Shown one piece after another: positions 13,351 to 20,976 of a stretch of 20,976 nt of DNA. The stretch is from Bacilli bacterium (lineage in GTDB: Bacteria > Bacillota_I > Bacilli_A > RF39 > UBA660). Made by a program: the position numbers and the translations under genes. The stretch lies in the NCBI GenBank assembly GCA_900772445.1, contig CAAHEL010000034.1, forward strand, positions 1 to 20,976, in the 5' to 3' direction. Position 1 is the stretch's first letter. Every line of letters starts with the position of its first letter. A model generated the notes under the pieces. It was given only the letters and a program-made list of their open reading frames with translations, did no database searches and was not told where the DNA came from.

Positions 13351-14643
13351 ATGGAGAGATATAATATATTACCTGCGGATACTTATGTTGTTATAAACAA
13401 GAGTGTTATTAATAATGAAGATAGAAAAATATTAAATATGTTGTATCAACCTATAATTGGGCCACTTCCTGTGATGTTATATTTTTCGTTATGGTCTGAT
13501 TTGGATAAGTTAGAGTTAATTAGTGAGGAATATACTCATCATCATTTGGTTGTTAATATGCATCTTACTTTGGATGAAATTGTTTTTGCTAGAAAAAAAC
13601 TTGAGGCAATTGGTTTATTAAAGACTTATTATAGGGAAGAGAATGTTAATAATTATGTTTATGAGTTATATTCTCCGCTTAGTGCTTCGGAATTTTTAAA
13701 TCATCCAATATTAAATATTGTTTTATATAATAATGTTGGTAAGAAGGAATATGAAAAGATAGTTAATTATTTTAAGATTCCTAGGATTAGTTTGAGTAGT
13801 TTTAAGGATATTACTGCTAGTTTTAGCGATGTTTTTGATTCGGTTCCTCTTACATCTTTTGAGGTAATAAATGATGATGTTAGAAAGAAAAATATTTTGA
13901 AGTTAAATATTAATACTAATTTTGATTTTAATTTTCTGGTTTCTTCTTTTCCAAAGAATATTGATGTTAATAAGATTTTAACTAAAGATAATAAGGAACT
14001 TATTTTGAATTTATCTTATATATATGATATTGATGCGATGAGAATGCAAGATATTATTAAGGGTTGTCTTAATGAAAGGGGTACAATAAGTAAGGAAGAA
14101 CTTAGGAAGAGCTGTAGAAATTATTATCAATTTGACCACGGTGGTGTTTTACCTAGTGTTACTTCTTCACTTCAACCGGAGTATTTAAGAAAACCTATTG
14201 GGGATAATTCGAATAGGTCTAAAATGATATATACTTTTGAAACTACAACGCCATATGAGTTTTTATGTAGTAAGAATAATGGTTCTGAACCTACGAAGAG
14301 GGATTTGAGATTAATCGAGGATTTAATGATAGATTATTCTTTGAAAGCAGGAGTTGTTAATGTTTTAATTGATTATGTTTTGAAAACTAATAATAATAAA
14401 CTTACAAGGTCATTTGTTGAAACTATTGCAGGTCAATGGCAAAGGTTAAAAATCGAGACTGTTGAAGATGCAATGCTTTTAGCGGAAAAGGAACATAATA
14501 AGAAGTATAATAGAAATAAGATTAAAAGAGAAAGTGTTAAGGAAGAAAATTTACCTGATTGGTTTGATAAGGATATTGAAAAGAAACAGGTTAGTGAGAT
14601 AAATAAGAGTAAAATTGAGGAATTACTAAAGGAGTATAGATAA
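13351..14643 (+). CDS. dnaB: replication initiation/helicase-loading protein DnaB (Firmicutes type)
   Basis: This is the Gram-positive DnaB primosome protein, not the E. coli helicase. In Bacillus it is membrane-associated and helps DnaD and DnaI load the replicative helicase at oriC and restart sites. The N-terminal winged-helix region covers about residues 20-95 (DRKILNMLYQPIIGP, then LTLDEIVFARKKLEAIGLL). The C-terminal DnaB_2/DDBH2 domain is at about 325-380, with VVNVLIDYVLKTNNNKLTRS and FVETIAGQWQRLKIETVEDA, the typical Y/FxxxIAxxW pattern. A basic linker and a short tail close the chain. At 430 residues it is a little shorter than Bacillus DnaB. It is one base apart from dnaI, the classic order. 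Confidence 0.92.
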   Translation: MERYNILPADTYVVINKSVINNEDRKILNMLYQPIIGPLPVMLYFSLWSDLDKLELISEEYTHHHLVVNMHLTLDEIVFARKKLEAIGLLKTYYREENVNNYVYELYSPLSASEFLNHPILNIVLYNNVGKKEYEKIVNYFKIPRISLSSFKDITASFSDVFDSVPLTSFEVINDDVRKKNILKLNINTNFDFNFLVSSFPKNIDVNKILTKDNKELILNLSYIYDIDAMRMQDIIKGCLNERGTISKEELRKSCRNYYQFDHGGVLPSVTSSLQPEYLRKPIGDNSNRSKMIYTFETTTPYEFLCSKNNGSEPTKRDLRLIEDLMIDYSLKAGVVNVLIDYVLKTNNNKLTRSFVETIAGQWQRLKIETVEDAMLLAEKEHNKKYNRNKIKRESVKEENLPDWFDKDIEKKQVSEINKSKIEELLKEYR

Positions 14644-14644
14644 T

Positions 14645-15565
14645 ATGATAGGTTTAGGAGAATATATTAAGAATAATTATCAGGATAAGTCTTTGGAACT
14701 TGAAAAGAATTTTGATAAGTTATATACTGAAAATCCTTTATTTAGAAAGATAGTTAATTCTTTAGATGTACCAAAAGATAAACTTATTGCTAATACTTCG
14801 AAAATTGAAGATTCTGCTTTGCAATTAGAAAAATGTATGAAATGTAAGAATGTTTTAGAGTGTAAGAATGAAGTTAATGGTTATGTATATTATCCTAGTA
14901 TTTTGAATGATGAAGTAGTTTTTGATTATGTAATGTGTAGATATAGGAAAAAAATGGAAGAGAAGAGTGAGTATTTAAAAAATATTACTTTGTTTGAAAT
15001 GCCTAGAGAAATTGTTAATGCTAGTATGAAAGATATTGATACTAGTGATGAGAATAGGTTTGAGACTATTATTTGGTTAAAGAACTTTATTGATGAATAT
15101 AAAAAGGGTAATACTCATAAGGGATTATTTTTAACTGGTAATTTTGGATGTGGTAAGACTTATTTGATATCTGCGGTATTTAATGAACTCGCTAAAAAGG
15201 GACATAAGGCTGTAATTATATATTATCCTGAATTTTTAAGAAGTTTAAAGGAATCTTTTTATGATGATGATTTTAGTTCTAAATTTAATAGTGTTAAGAA
15301 AGCAGAATTGCTTCTTATAGATGATATTGGAGCGGAGACTACTACGACTTGGGGAAGAGATGAAATTCTTGGAACGATACTTCAATATAGAATGCAAGAG
15401 GGTTTGGTTACGTTTTTTACTTCTAATTTTAGTATGAAGGATTTGGAAGAACATTTTAGTTTTTCTAAAGATGGAAATGAAAAGGTAAAAGCAAGAAGGA
15501 TTATGGAAAGGATAAAACAACTTACTGATTATATTACTATGGTAAGTGAAAATAGAAGAAAGTGA
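14645..15565 (+). CDS. dnaI: primosomal helicase loader DnaI
   Basis: AAA+ ATPase that loads the replicative helicase onto DNA together with DnaB and DnaD. The N-terminal third carries the zinc-binding cysteines seen in DnaI (C64, C67, C73, C98 are candidates) that contact the helicase. The ATPase part has Walker A GNFGCGKT (165-172), Walker B LLLIDDIGAE (222-231), sensor 1 TSN (259-261) and an Arg-finger-like RRIMERI near 289. The length, 306 residues, matches Bacillus DnaI. The ATG at 14645 has AAGGAG upstream within dnaB. TGA is the stop. It is followed after 10 bp by an unknown membrane protein gene. Confidence 0.95.
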   Translation: MIGLGEYIKNNYQDKSLELEKNFDKLYTENPLFRKIVNSLDVPKDKLIANTSKIEDSALQLEKCMKCKNVLECKNEVNGYVYYPSILNDEVVFDYVMCRYRKKMEEKSEYLKNITLFEMPREIVNASMKDIDTSDENRFETIIWLKNFIDEYKKGNTHKGLFLTGNFGCGKTYLISAVFNELAKKGHKAVIIYYPEFLRSLKESFYDDDFSSKFNSVKKAELLLIDDIGAETTTTWGRDEILGTILQYRMQEGLVTFFTSNFSMKDLEEHFSFSKDGNEKVKARRIMERIKQLTDYITMVSENRRK

Positions 15566-15575
15566 GGATATTGTT

Positions 15576-15866
15576 ATGGAAAATCAAGATATGGGAATTG
15601 ATAAGGAATTTATTGATGAAAATGGTGAAAAGGCAACTTTACATATTGAATCTTCGAATGGTTATGGTTTAAATATGAGTAATCGTGGTAGGTATAAACT
15701 TGCTAACTTTGGTAAGAACAAGGTTAATACTAATGGTGTTGTTAAGAAAAATATATTTTTAAGAGATATTGGCGTTAAGAGTAGTGGTTTTACTAGGGTA
15801 GCAGGTCTTTCAATGATTTTGGTAATTGGTTGTTTAATTATTATGTATTTATTATTTAGATTTTAG
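15576..15866 (+). CDS. small C-terminally anchored membrane protein, unknown, in the replication operon
   Basis: A 96-residue protein with a polar, probably cytoplasmic N-terminus (1-70) and one terminal membrane helix (about 77-94) ending in FRF. The family is not known to me. Just before the helix lies GFTRVAGLS (71-79), nearly repeated in the next gene. The start is ATG 15576, with GTGAGGAT 7 bp upstream; the open frame reaches back to a GTG at 15546 inside dnaI, with no ribosome site. It is 10 bp after dnaI and 9 bp before the next gene, so surely in the operon. Anchoring of a replication factor to the membrane is a possible role, by context only. Confidence 0.8.
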   Translation: MENQDMGIDKEFIDENGEKATLHIESSNGYGLNMSNRGRYKLANFGKNKVNTNGVVKKNIFLRDIGVKSSGFTRVAGLSMILVIGCLIIMYLLFRF

Positions 15867-15875
15867 GTGATTAGA

Positions 15876-16367
15876 GTGAAAAATTATATATTAGATTATG
15901 TTAATGAAAATGAATATAAAAAGAAAGAAAAAGCGGTTAAGAAATATAATATGCTTGCTTATAAGAAATTAATTTTTGAATATTATAATGATCTAAGAGA
16001 AGGTAGATTTCAAGGTGTATTAGTGGAAAGTGATAAGCAAAATGGTATTAGTAAATATGAATTAAAGCTTCCTACTGATAAGATGTTTGCTAAAGTACAC
16101 GGGGCACTTACTTTACATTATTCTGTTTATGAGAAACAACATATGGTTATGTTAAATACTTTAACTCCAGAAGATGTATTAACTGAGGGACATATGGAAG
16201 AGTTATCTACTTATAAAGGAGTTATGGTTACTAATTCTCATAAAGAAAAGGATATGTTTAAGATTAATTTATTTAATGCAATGAGAAAAGATGGATTTGC
16301 TAAAATTGCGGGATTGTCTTTCCTTGCTATTGTTACTTTAATTATTTTATTAATTATTATATTTTAG
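15876..16367 (+). CDS. C-terminally anchored membrane protein, unknown, in the replication operon
   Basis: A 163-residue protein with a basic, helical start (NEYKKKEKAVKKYNMLAYKKL), a mixed middle domain (about 45-125: RFQGVLVESD, YELKLPTDKMFAKVHGALTLHYSVY) and one terminal membrane helix (146-163) that ends the chain at Phe. GFAKIAGLS (140-148) just before the helix matches GFTRVAGLS in the preceding gene. The start is GTG 15876, with AGGTGA 5-6 bp before it; the alternative GTG 15867 is part of that site. It lies 15 bp before dnaE. I know no named family. Tail-anchored topology with the soluble domain in the cytoplasm is inferred. Confidence 0.8.
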   Translation: MKNYILDYVNENEYKKKEKAVKKYNMLAYKKLIFEYYNDLREGRFQGVLVESDKQNGISKYELKLPTDKMFAKVHGALTLHYSVYEKQHMVMLNTLTPEDVLTEGHMEELSTYKGVMVTNSHKEKDMFKINLFNAMRKDGFAKIAGLSFLAIVTLIILLIIIF

Positions 16368-16382
16368 TTTTGGAGGTGTATT

Positions 16383-19304
16383 ATGAATTACACAGCGTTA
16401 CAGGTTAAAACTAGTTATTCTATTTTAGAGAGTTTAATTGATGTAAAAAAACTAGTTAGTAGGGCAAGTGATTTAGGATATACCTCTTTGTCTATTACTG
16501 ACTCTAATAATTTGTTTGGGGTAATGGAATTTTATTTGGAATGTAAGAAAAATAATATTAAACCTATTATTGGGATGGAAGTTAATTATAATTCTATTTT
16601 TGTTTTGTTATATGCAATGAATGAAATAGGTTATAAGAAATTAATTAATATATCTACTAGGATATCAGAGGATACTTTTGATATTTCTTGTTTAAGAGAC
16701 AATGAAGATTTAATTGCTGTTATTCCTTATAGTAAATTTAATAGTGATATTTATAATTTATTTGATAATGTTTATGTTGGATATTCTAATATTTTGGAAA
16801 AAAGAGATATTGATTCAAAGTATAAGATGGTATTTATTAATGATGTTAGTTATTTAGATAAGGATGATTATAGATACTTAGATTATTTATTTATGATTAA
16901 AGATAGTAAGACTTTAGGAGAATATGAATTAGGTACACATAAGAATAAGTATTTGCTTTCTTTTGATGAAGTTAAAGAAATTGTATCTGATAGTGATTTA
17001 GAAAATATTAAGGATATTGTTGATAGGTGTAATTTAACTCTTGGATATAAAGATGGTTTATTACCTGTTTATGATTTTAGTGTTGATGCTTTTTCTTATT
17101 TATCTAATTTATGTAATAAGGGATTAAGAAGAAGATTAAATGATAATGTTAGTGAAGTTTATCAAAAGAGATTAGATTATGAATTATCTGTTATTAATGA
17201 GATGGGTTTTTGTAATTATTTTTTGGTTGTTTGGGATTATGTTAAATATGCTAAATTTCACGATATATTAGTTGGTCCTGGTAGAGGTAGTGCAGCGGGT
17301 TCTTTGGTTAGTTATACTTTAGGAATAACTGATATTGACCCAATTAAGTATGATTTATTTTTTGAGAGATTTTTAAATCCACAGAGAGTAACGATGCCTG
17401 ATATAGATATTGATTTTGATAATGAAAAAATAGATGAAGTAATTGATTATGTTATATCAAAGTATGGTAAAAAAAGAGTTGCAGGGATTATTACTTTTAT
17501 GAGAATGTCTGCGAAACAGGTTATTCGTGATGTTGGTAGGGTTTTAAATATAAATATTTCTATTATTGATTCGGTTAGTAAATTAATTGATAAGGAAACT
17601 TTGTCTTTGACTTATGATAGTAATATTTCTTTTCGTAGGTTAATTGATTCTTCTTCGGATTTAAAGAAACTTTATGATATATCTTTGAAACTTGAGGGAC
17701 TTATTCGTAATCCTTCGATACACGCAGCGGGTATTGTGATGAGTAGATATGATATTGATGAGATTATTCCTTTGTATAAGAGTGATTCTGGTATTTATTT
17801 GACTGGATTTACTAAAAATTATTTGGAACCTTTGGGATTACTTAAGATGGATTTTTTAAGACTTGCTACTTTGAGTTTTATTGATGATGTTATAAAAAAT
17901 GTTCGTAAGAATGAAAATATTAATATTACTTTTGATAAGATACCAATGGATGATAAGAGGGCTTTAAAAATATTTTATGATGTTAATACTGATGGGATAT
18001 TTCAGTTTGAATCTGATGGTATGAAAAACTTTTTATCTAAATTAAAGATTGATTGTTTTGATGATATAGTAGCGGCACTTGCTTTATTTAGACCTGGTCC
18101 AATGTCTAATATTGATACTTATATTAGGAGAAAAGAAGGTAAGGAAAAGATAGATTATATTCATCCTAGTTTGGAACCAATATTAAAATCTACTTATGGT
18201 ATTATTATTTATCAGGAACAAATAATGCAAATTGCTTCGGTTATGGCAGGGTTTTCTTATGGGGAATCTGATATATTAAGAAGAGCAATATTTAAAAAAG
18301 ATGAAAGTAAGTATTTGAGTGAGAAACCTAAATTTATTTCTCAAAGTATTGAGAGAGGTTATAGTGAAGAAGTTGCTACTTATGTATTTGATTTAATTGT
18401 TAAATTTGCGGATTTTAGTTTTAATAAATCACATTCTGTTTCTTATGCTATTATTGGATATAAGATGGCATTTTTAAAGGCTTATTTTCCTAAATATTTT
18501 CTTACTAGTTCTTTGAGTAATGTTATTGGTAATGAATATAAGACTAAGAATTATATAATTGAGGCGAGAAATGATGGGGTTAATATATTAAATCCTGACA
18601 TTAATAAGAGTGGGTCTAAATATTTAAGTGAAAAAGATGGAATAAGATGTCCTTTATCTATAATAAAAAATGTTGGTAGGGTAGGTTATTCTGAAATTGA
18701 GAGAGAAAGAGAAAAGGGAGAATATTTAGATTTTATTGATTTTGTTGTTAGGTGTTATTCGCAGTCTTTAAATAAGAAAGCAATTGTCTATTTAATTAAT
18801 GCTGGTTGTTTTGATTCTTTTGGTTATAACAGGAAGTCACTTGTTAATAGTTTAGATAATATTGTTAATTATGCTGAACTTGTTAAGGATGGTGGAATAA
18901 TTGATTTTGAGAAACCAGATATAGAGATATTTGATGAATATACTTCGGATGAACTTATTGCTAATGAATATGATACTTTTGGTTTTTATTTGAGATTTCA
19001 TCCTACTTCGAAATATAAGGATAAAAATGATATTGATTTGATTAATATTAGTAAATATTTTGGAAAAAGGGTTAGGGCAGTTGTTTTAATTGAGAGAACG
19101 AAGGAAGTTGTTACCAAAAATAATGATACTATGTTATTTATTGGTGGTTGTGATGATACTGCTTCGGTTAATTTAACTTTATTTCCTAAAGTATATGATA
19201 AGAATAAAAATATAGGTAAGAGAGATATAATTAGGGTTAATGGTAGGGTGGAAAAGAGATACGAACAATTTCAATTAATTGTTGATGAGGTTATAAAACT
19301 ATAA
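16383..19304 (+). CDS. dnaE: DNA polymerase III subunit alpha
   Basis: Replicative C-family polymerase of 973 residues, at the short end for DnaE. The PHP domain (about 1-200) is degenerate: the usual metal His residues of the first motif are replaced (LQVKTSYSI) and the second reads ITDSNN, not TDHGN, so it should lack metal-dependent phosphatase or nuclease activity. Polymerase motifs are intact: GPGRGSAAGS (298-307), the catalytic Asp residues in PDIDIDF (339-345), KMDFL (488-492), FQFES, ALFRPGPM (567-574) and YGIIIYQEQIMQ (605-616). HhH and OB-fold regions follow (OB about 890-945), and there is no long C-terminal extension. GGAGGTG lies 5 bp before ATG 16383. A PolC is likely elsewhere in the genome. 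Confidence 0.96.
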   Translation: MNYTALQVKTSYSILESLIDVKKLVSRASDLGYTSLSITDSNNLFGVMEFYLECKKNNIKPIIGMEVNYNSIFVLLYAMNEIGYKKLINISTRISEDTFDISCLRDNEDLIAVIPYSKFNSDIYNLFDNVYVGYSNILEKRDIDSKYKMVFINDVSYLDKDDYRYLDYLFMIKDSKTLGEYELGTHKNKYLLSFDEVKEIVSDSDLENIKDIVDRCNLTLGYKDGLLPVYDFSVDAFSYLSNLCNKGLRRRLNDNVSEVYQKRLDYELSVINEMGFCNYFLVVWDYVKYAKFHDILVGPGRGSAAGSLVSYTLGITDIDPIKYDLFFERFLNPQRVTMPDIDIDFDNEKIDEVIDYVISKYGKKRVAGIITFMRMSAKQVIRDVGRVLNINISIIDSVSKLIDKETLSLTYDSNISFRRLIDSSSDLKKLYDISLKLEGLIRNPSIHAAGIVMSRYDIDEIIPLYKSDSGIYLTGFTKNYLEPLGLLKMDFLRLATLSFIDDVIKNVRKNENINITFDKIPMDDKRALKIFYDVNTDGIFQFESDGMKNFLSKLKIDCFDDIVAALALFRPGPMSNIDTYIRRKEGKEKIDYIHPSLEPILKSTYGIIIYQEQIMQIASVMAGFSYGESDILRRAIFKKDESKYLSEKPKFISQSIERGYSEEVATYVFDLIVKFADFSFNKSHSVSYAIIGYKMAFLKAYFPKYFLTSSLSNVIGNEYKTKNYIIEARNDGVNILNPDINKSGSKYLSEKDGIRCPLSIIKNVGRVGYSEIEREREKGEYLDFIDFVVRCYSQSLNKKAIVYLINAGCFDSFGYNRKSLVNSLDNIVNYAELVKDGGIIDFEKPDIEIFDEYTSDELIANEYDTFGFYLRFHPTSKYKDKNDIDLINISKYFGKRVRAVVLIERTKEVVTKNNDTMLFIGGCDDTASVNLTLFPKVYDKNKNIGKRDIIRVNGRVEKRYEQFQLIVDEVIKL

Positions 19305-19309
19305 AAAAG

Positions 19310-19344
19310 ATATCTATTCAAATAGTGTGAATGGATATTTTTTT
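19310..19344. terminator. bidirectional terminator between dnaE and the pseudouridine synthase gene
   Basis: ATATCTATTCA (19310-19320) and TGAATGGATAT (19328-19338) form an 11-bp stem with one G-T pair and a 7-nt loop. T-runs follow on the plus strand and an A-run precedes it for the minus strand. The stop codon and last residues of the minus-strand gene lie in the stem. Confidence 0.8.
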
Positions 19345-19985
19345 GGTAATTCTAGGGTAAATGTTAATAATTCTTTGGTAACTGGATGATAAAATGATAA
19401 TTCTTTAGCAAATAGGGCAACATTAGTATTTGGTTTGGCGTTTTTATTATATTTTTGGTCTCCATATAAAGGGTTATTTCTTGAAGAGAATTGTACTCTT
19501 ATTTGATGTGAACGTCCAGTTAATAATTTTATTTTTATTAGATTAAGATTATTTTTGGTATCAATTACTTCATAATATAATATTGCTAGTTTTCCTTTAT
19601 CTTGGGTTGTTACTTTTGTTATATTAGTTTTTTGGTCTTTGATTAAATAGTCTTTTAGGGTGTCTTTTGGTTTAATTTTGTTTTCTACTACGGCAAAATA
19701 TGTTTTATTTAGTTTATTGGTTCTTACTTGTTCACTTAATCTTGATGCTGCTTTTGAGGTTTTAGCAAATACCATAATTCCACCGACTGGTCTATCTAAT
19801 CTATGTACTAATCCTAAATATACATTTCCTGGTTTATTATATTTTTCTTTTAGATATTGTTTTAATATTGTTAGTAAATCTAAATCTTTGGTGTTATCTT
19901 CACATACTGGTATGTTTATTGGTTTTTCTACTACTAAAAGATGATTATCTTCATATATTATTTTAATTTTTGGTAATTTTTCCAT
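19314..19985 (-). CDS. RluA-family pseudouridine synthase
   Basis: Converts specific uridines of rRNA or tRNA to pseudouridine. The catalytic domain is complete: the HRLDRPVGG motif has the nucleophile Asp64, then the typical TGRSHQIRVQF and NPLYGDQKY blocks. There is no S4 domain at the N-terminus, so this is a short form (about 224 residues) and the target cannot be predicted; several RluA paralogues occur in most Firmicutes. ATG 19985 is preferred over an in-frame GTG at 19994. The start overlaps the upstream methyltransferase gene, by 23 bp, so the two are translationally coupled on the minus strand. Confidence 0.92.
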   Translation of the reverse strand: MEKLPKIKIIYEDNHLLVVEKPINIPVCEDNTKDLDLLTILKQYLKEKYNKPGNVYLGLVHRLDRPVGGIMVFAKTSKAASRLSEQVRTNKLNKTYFAVVENKIKPKDTLKDYLIKDQKTNITKVTTQDKGKLAILYYEVIDTKNNLNLIKIKLLTGRSHQIRVQFSSRNNPLYGDQKYNKNAKPNTNVALFAKELSFYHPVTKELLTFTLELPKKYPFTLFE

Positions 19986-20829
19986 ATATTCCACAAGGTA
20001 AAACTAAATTTTCGTTAGTTGGTAATCCTATTTCTCCGGTTTCAATGTTATTATTAGGAAATGTAATTTTTAATATGTTATTTAGTGATGTTGGGGAAAT
20101 TCCTGTGGTGTAAGCATTTATTAATACAAAGCAATAATTTTCATTAAGTACATCTTTAACTTTATTTAATAATTCTTGAATGCTATCTTCGAGGCGCCAT
20201 ACTTCTTTGTTTGGACCTCTTCCGTAACTTGGTGGGTCCATAATTATTGCGTGATATGTTCTTCCTCTTCTTTTTTCTTTTTCTAGAAATTTTATAGCAT
20301 CATCTATAATAAATCTAATTTTTTTGTTTGTTAAATTATTTAATTCCATATTTTCTTTGGCCCAGTCTATTATTCCTTTTGAAGCATCAAGGTGTACTGT
20401 TTCTTCGACGTTATTAGAACTTGCTGCAGCCATTGTGGCGCATCCTGTATAGGCAAATAGGTTTAGCACTCTCATATTTTTATTTGATGAATTGTTTAAT
20501 TTTTCCATAATATAATCCCAGTTTGTTGCTTGTTCTGGAAATATTCCGGTATGTTTAAAGTTAGTTGGACTTACTTTGAATTTTAGGTTTTTATAGTTTA
20601 TTATCCAATATTCTGGTAATTTTTTTCTAAAACTCCAAGAACCTCCACCTTTATTACTTCTTTCATATAGTCCATCCCAATTATTCCAGATATTGTTATT
20701 GATATCTTTATTCCAGATTATTTGTGGGTCTGGTCTTCGAAGAATGTAGTTTCCCCATTTTTCAATTTTTTCTCCGTTTCCTGTTGCTAAACATTGATAG
20801 TCGTTCCAATTTTTACTTAAATTTATCAT
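19963..20829 (-). CDS. class I SAM-dependent methyltransferase, RlmI/RlmK-like
   Basis: A 288-residue methyltransferase of the PF10672 kind, whose known members modify 23S rRNA (RlmI, RlmK-type). The SAM-binding motif I is VLNLFAYTGC (121-130), an acidic residue follows in HLDAS (Asp148), and the catalytic-side motif is DPPSYGRGP (198-206). No N-terminal PUA domain is present, so the RNA-binding part differs from RlmI. The N-terminal 100 residues include SWSFRKKLPEYW and HTGIFPEQ, common in this family. GGAGGC precedes ATG 20829. It is the first gene of a two-gene operon with a pseudouridine synthase, which supports an rRNA substrate. Confidence 0.88.
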   Translation of the reverse strand: MINLSKNWNDYQCLATGNGEKIEKWGNYILRRPDPQIIWNKDINNNIWNNWDGLYERSNKGGGSWSFRKKLPEYWIINYKNLKFKVSPTNFKHTGIFPEQATNWDYIMEKLNNSSNKNMRVLNLFAYTGCATMAAASSNNVEETVHLDASKGIIDWAKENMELNNLTNKKIRFIIDDAIKFLEKEKRRGRTYHAIIMDPPSYGRGPNKEVWRLEDSIQELLNKVKDVLNENYCFVLINAYTTGISPTSLNNILKITFPNNNIETGEIGLPTNENLVLPCGIYGKITKN

Positions 20830-20848
20830 ATTATGCCTCCGTTAGTTA

Positions 20849-20877
20849 ATTATATCAAAAAAAGTATATTTCTACAA
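20849..20877 (-). promoter_or_regulatory. promoter of the methyltransferase operon
   Basis: On the minus strand TTGTAG (20877-20872), 17 bp, TATAAT (20854-20849) with an extended TG just before it. The leader of about 14 nt carries GGAGGC. Confidence 0.75.
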
Positions 20878-20905
20878 TATTTGTATATAATAAAAATAGA
20901 CTTTT

Positions 20906-20976
20906 TGAACTGAACCCCAAAAGTTGGACAGTTTATAAATAGTTTCTAATTAGAGGATTGTAGCCTGTAATTTACA
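20906..20976 (-). mobile_element. end of an IS3-family (IS150-like) insertion sequence
   Basis: The sequence from 20906 starts TGAACTGAACCCC and continues AAAAGTTGGACA, the shape of terminal inverted repeats in the IS150 group of IS3 elements (compare TGTACTGCACCC...GTTGGAC). The element continues past the window edge. It has inserted about 30 bp upstream of the methyltransferase -35 box. The flanking target duplication cannot be tested with one end. Confidence 0.65.
20950..20976 (-). CDS. C-terminal tail of the IS3-type transposase OrfB (partial)
   Basis: On the minus strand the frame ends in CKLQATIL and a TAA (20952-20950), about 44 bp inside the element's tip. IS3 OrfB proteins commonly end in a ...YR.K.Q... 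tail at this distance from the right end. The fragment is only eight residues, so this rests on position and the inverted repeat more than on the protein. Confidence 0.4.
   Translation of the reverse strand, partial: CKLQATIL

Noticed and set aside
15245..15520. Minus-strand open frame inside dnaI
   Set aside because: It lies fully within the conserved ATPase domain of DnaI, on the opposite strand, without a ribosome site.
1537..19304. Apparent preference for AAG and AGG codons after codons ending in T
   Set aside because: Counter-examples are frequent on inspection (for example AAT AAA, GTT AAA in dnaE). I could not count it, so no claim is made.
19660..19944. Plus-strand open frame inside the pseudouridine synthase gene
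   Set aside because: It is the antisense shadow of a conserved catalytic domain.
1..20976. Use of UGA as tryptophan (Mycoplasma-type code)
   Set aside because: TGA ends dnaI and the LiaF-like gene, and Trp codons are TGG throughout, so the standard code applies.

Overview
The window is very AT-rich and densely coded, with nearly all codons ending in A or T. TGA serves as a stop (for example at 7221-7223 and at the end of dnaI, 15563-15565) and Trp is TGG, so this is the standard bacterial code, not the Mycoplasma code. A Firmicutes-type dnaB-dnaI primosome pair, Shine-Dalgarno sequences close to AGGAGG, extended -10 promoters (TGnTATAAT) and intrinsic terminators together suggest a low-GC Bacilli lineage, such as the uncultured gut RF39/Erysipelotrichales-like groups. 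That placement is inference. No rRNA, tRNA, riboswitch or CRISPR array was seen.

Layout. 1-1530: possible tail of an upstream gene, a coiled-coil protein of unknown function with atypical codon use, and a non-coding stretch holding an apparently orphan terminator. 1537-3726: an HD-domain protein, probably leaderless, then a CBS-DRTGG-CBS manganese-dependent pyrophosphatase-like protein. 3889-5128: two overlapping unknown genes. 5270-8023: a CmpB-like membrane protein, then a tight TetR / LiaF-like / LiaG-like (DUF4097) envelope-stress-type operon. 8052-9026: an XRE regulator divergent from a tiny membrane protein, with a perfect palindrome between them, and a convergent type IV secretion pilin-like gene. 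9200-11340: acetate kinase and the NrnA nano-RNase/pAp phosphatase. 11413-13273: a membrane-anchored protein resembling only the N-terminal part of aryl-sulfate sulfotransferases, and a CPBP intramembrane protease. 13351-19304: a five-gene replication operon, dnaB, dnaI, two small C-terminally anchored membrane proteins, and dnaE. 19314-20829 (minus strand): an RluA-type pseudouridine synthase and an RlmI/K-like methyltransferase. 20906-20976: the end of an IS3-family element running out of the window.

How the genes work together. The best-defined module is replication: DnaB and DnaI load the replicative helicase and DnaE polymerises. The two unknown proteins between dnaI and dnaE end in matching juxtamembrane motifs (GF-[TA]-[RK]-[VI]-AGLS) followed by a terminal membrane helix. 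They are the best candidates here for something undescribed, possibly a membrane anchor for the primosome or replisome. Other groupings are ordinary: acetate/energy and nucleotide clean-up (ackA-nrnA), rRNA modification (rluA-type with an rlmI/K-type methyltransferase), and envelope-stress sensing under a TetR regulator.
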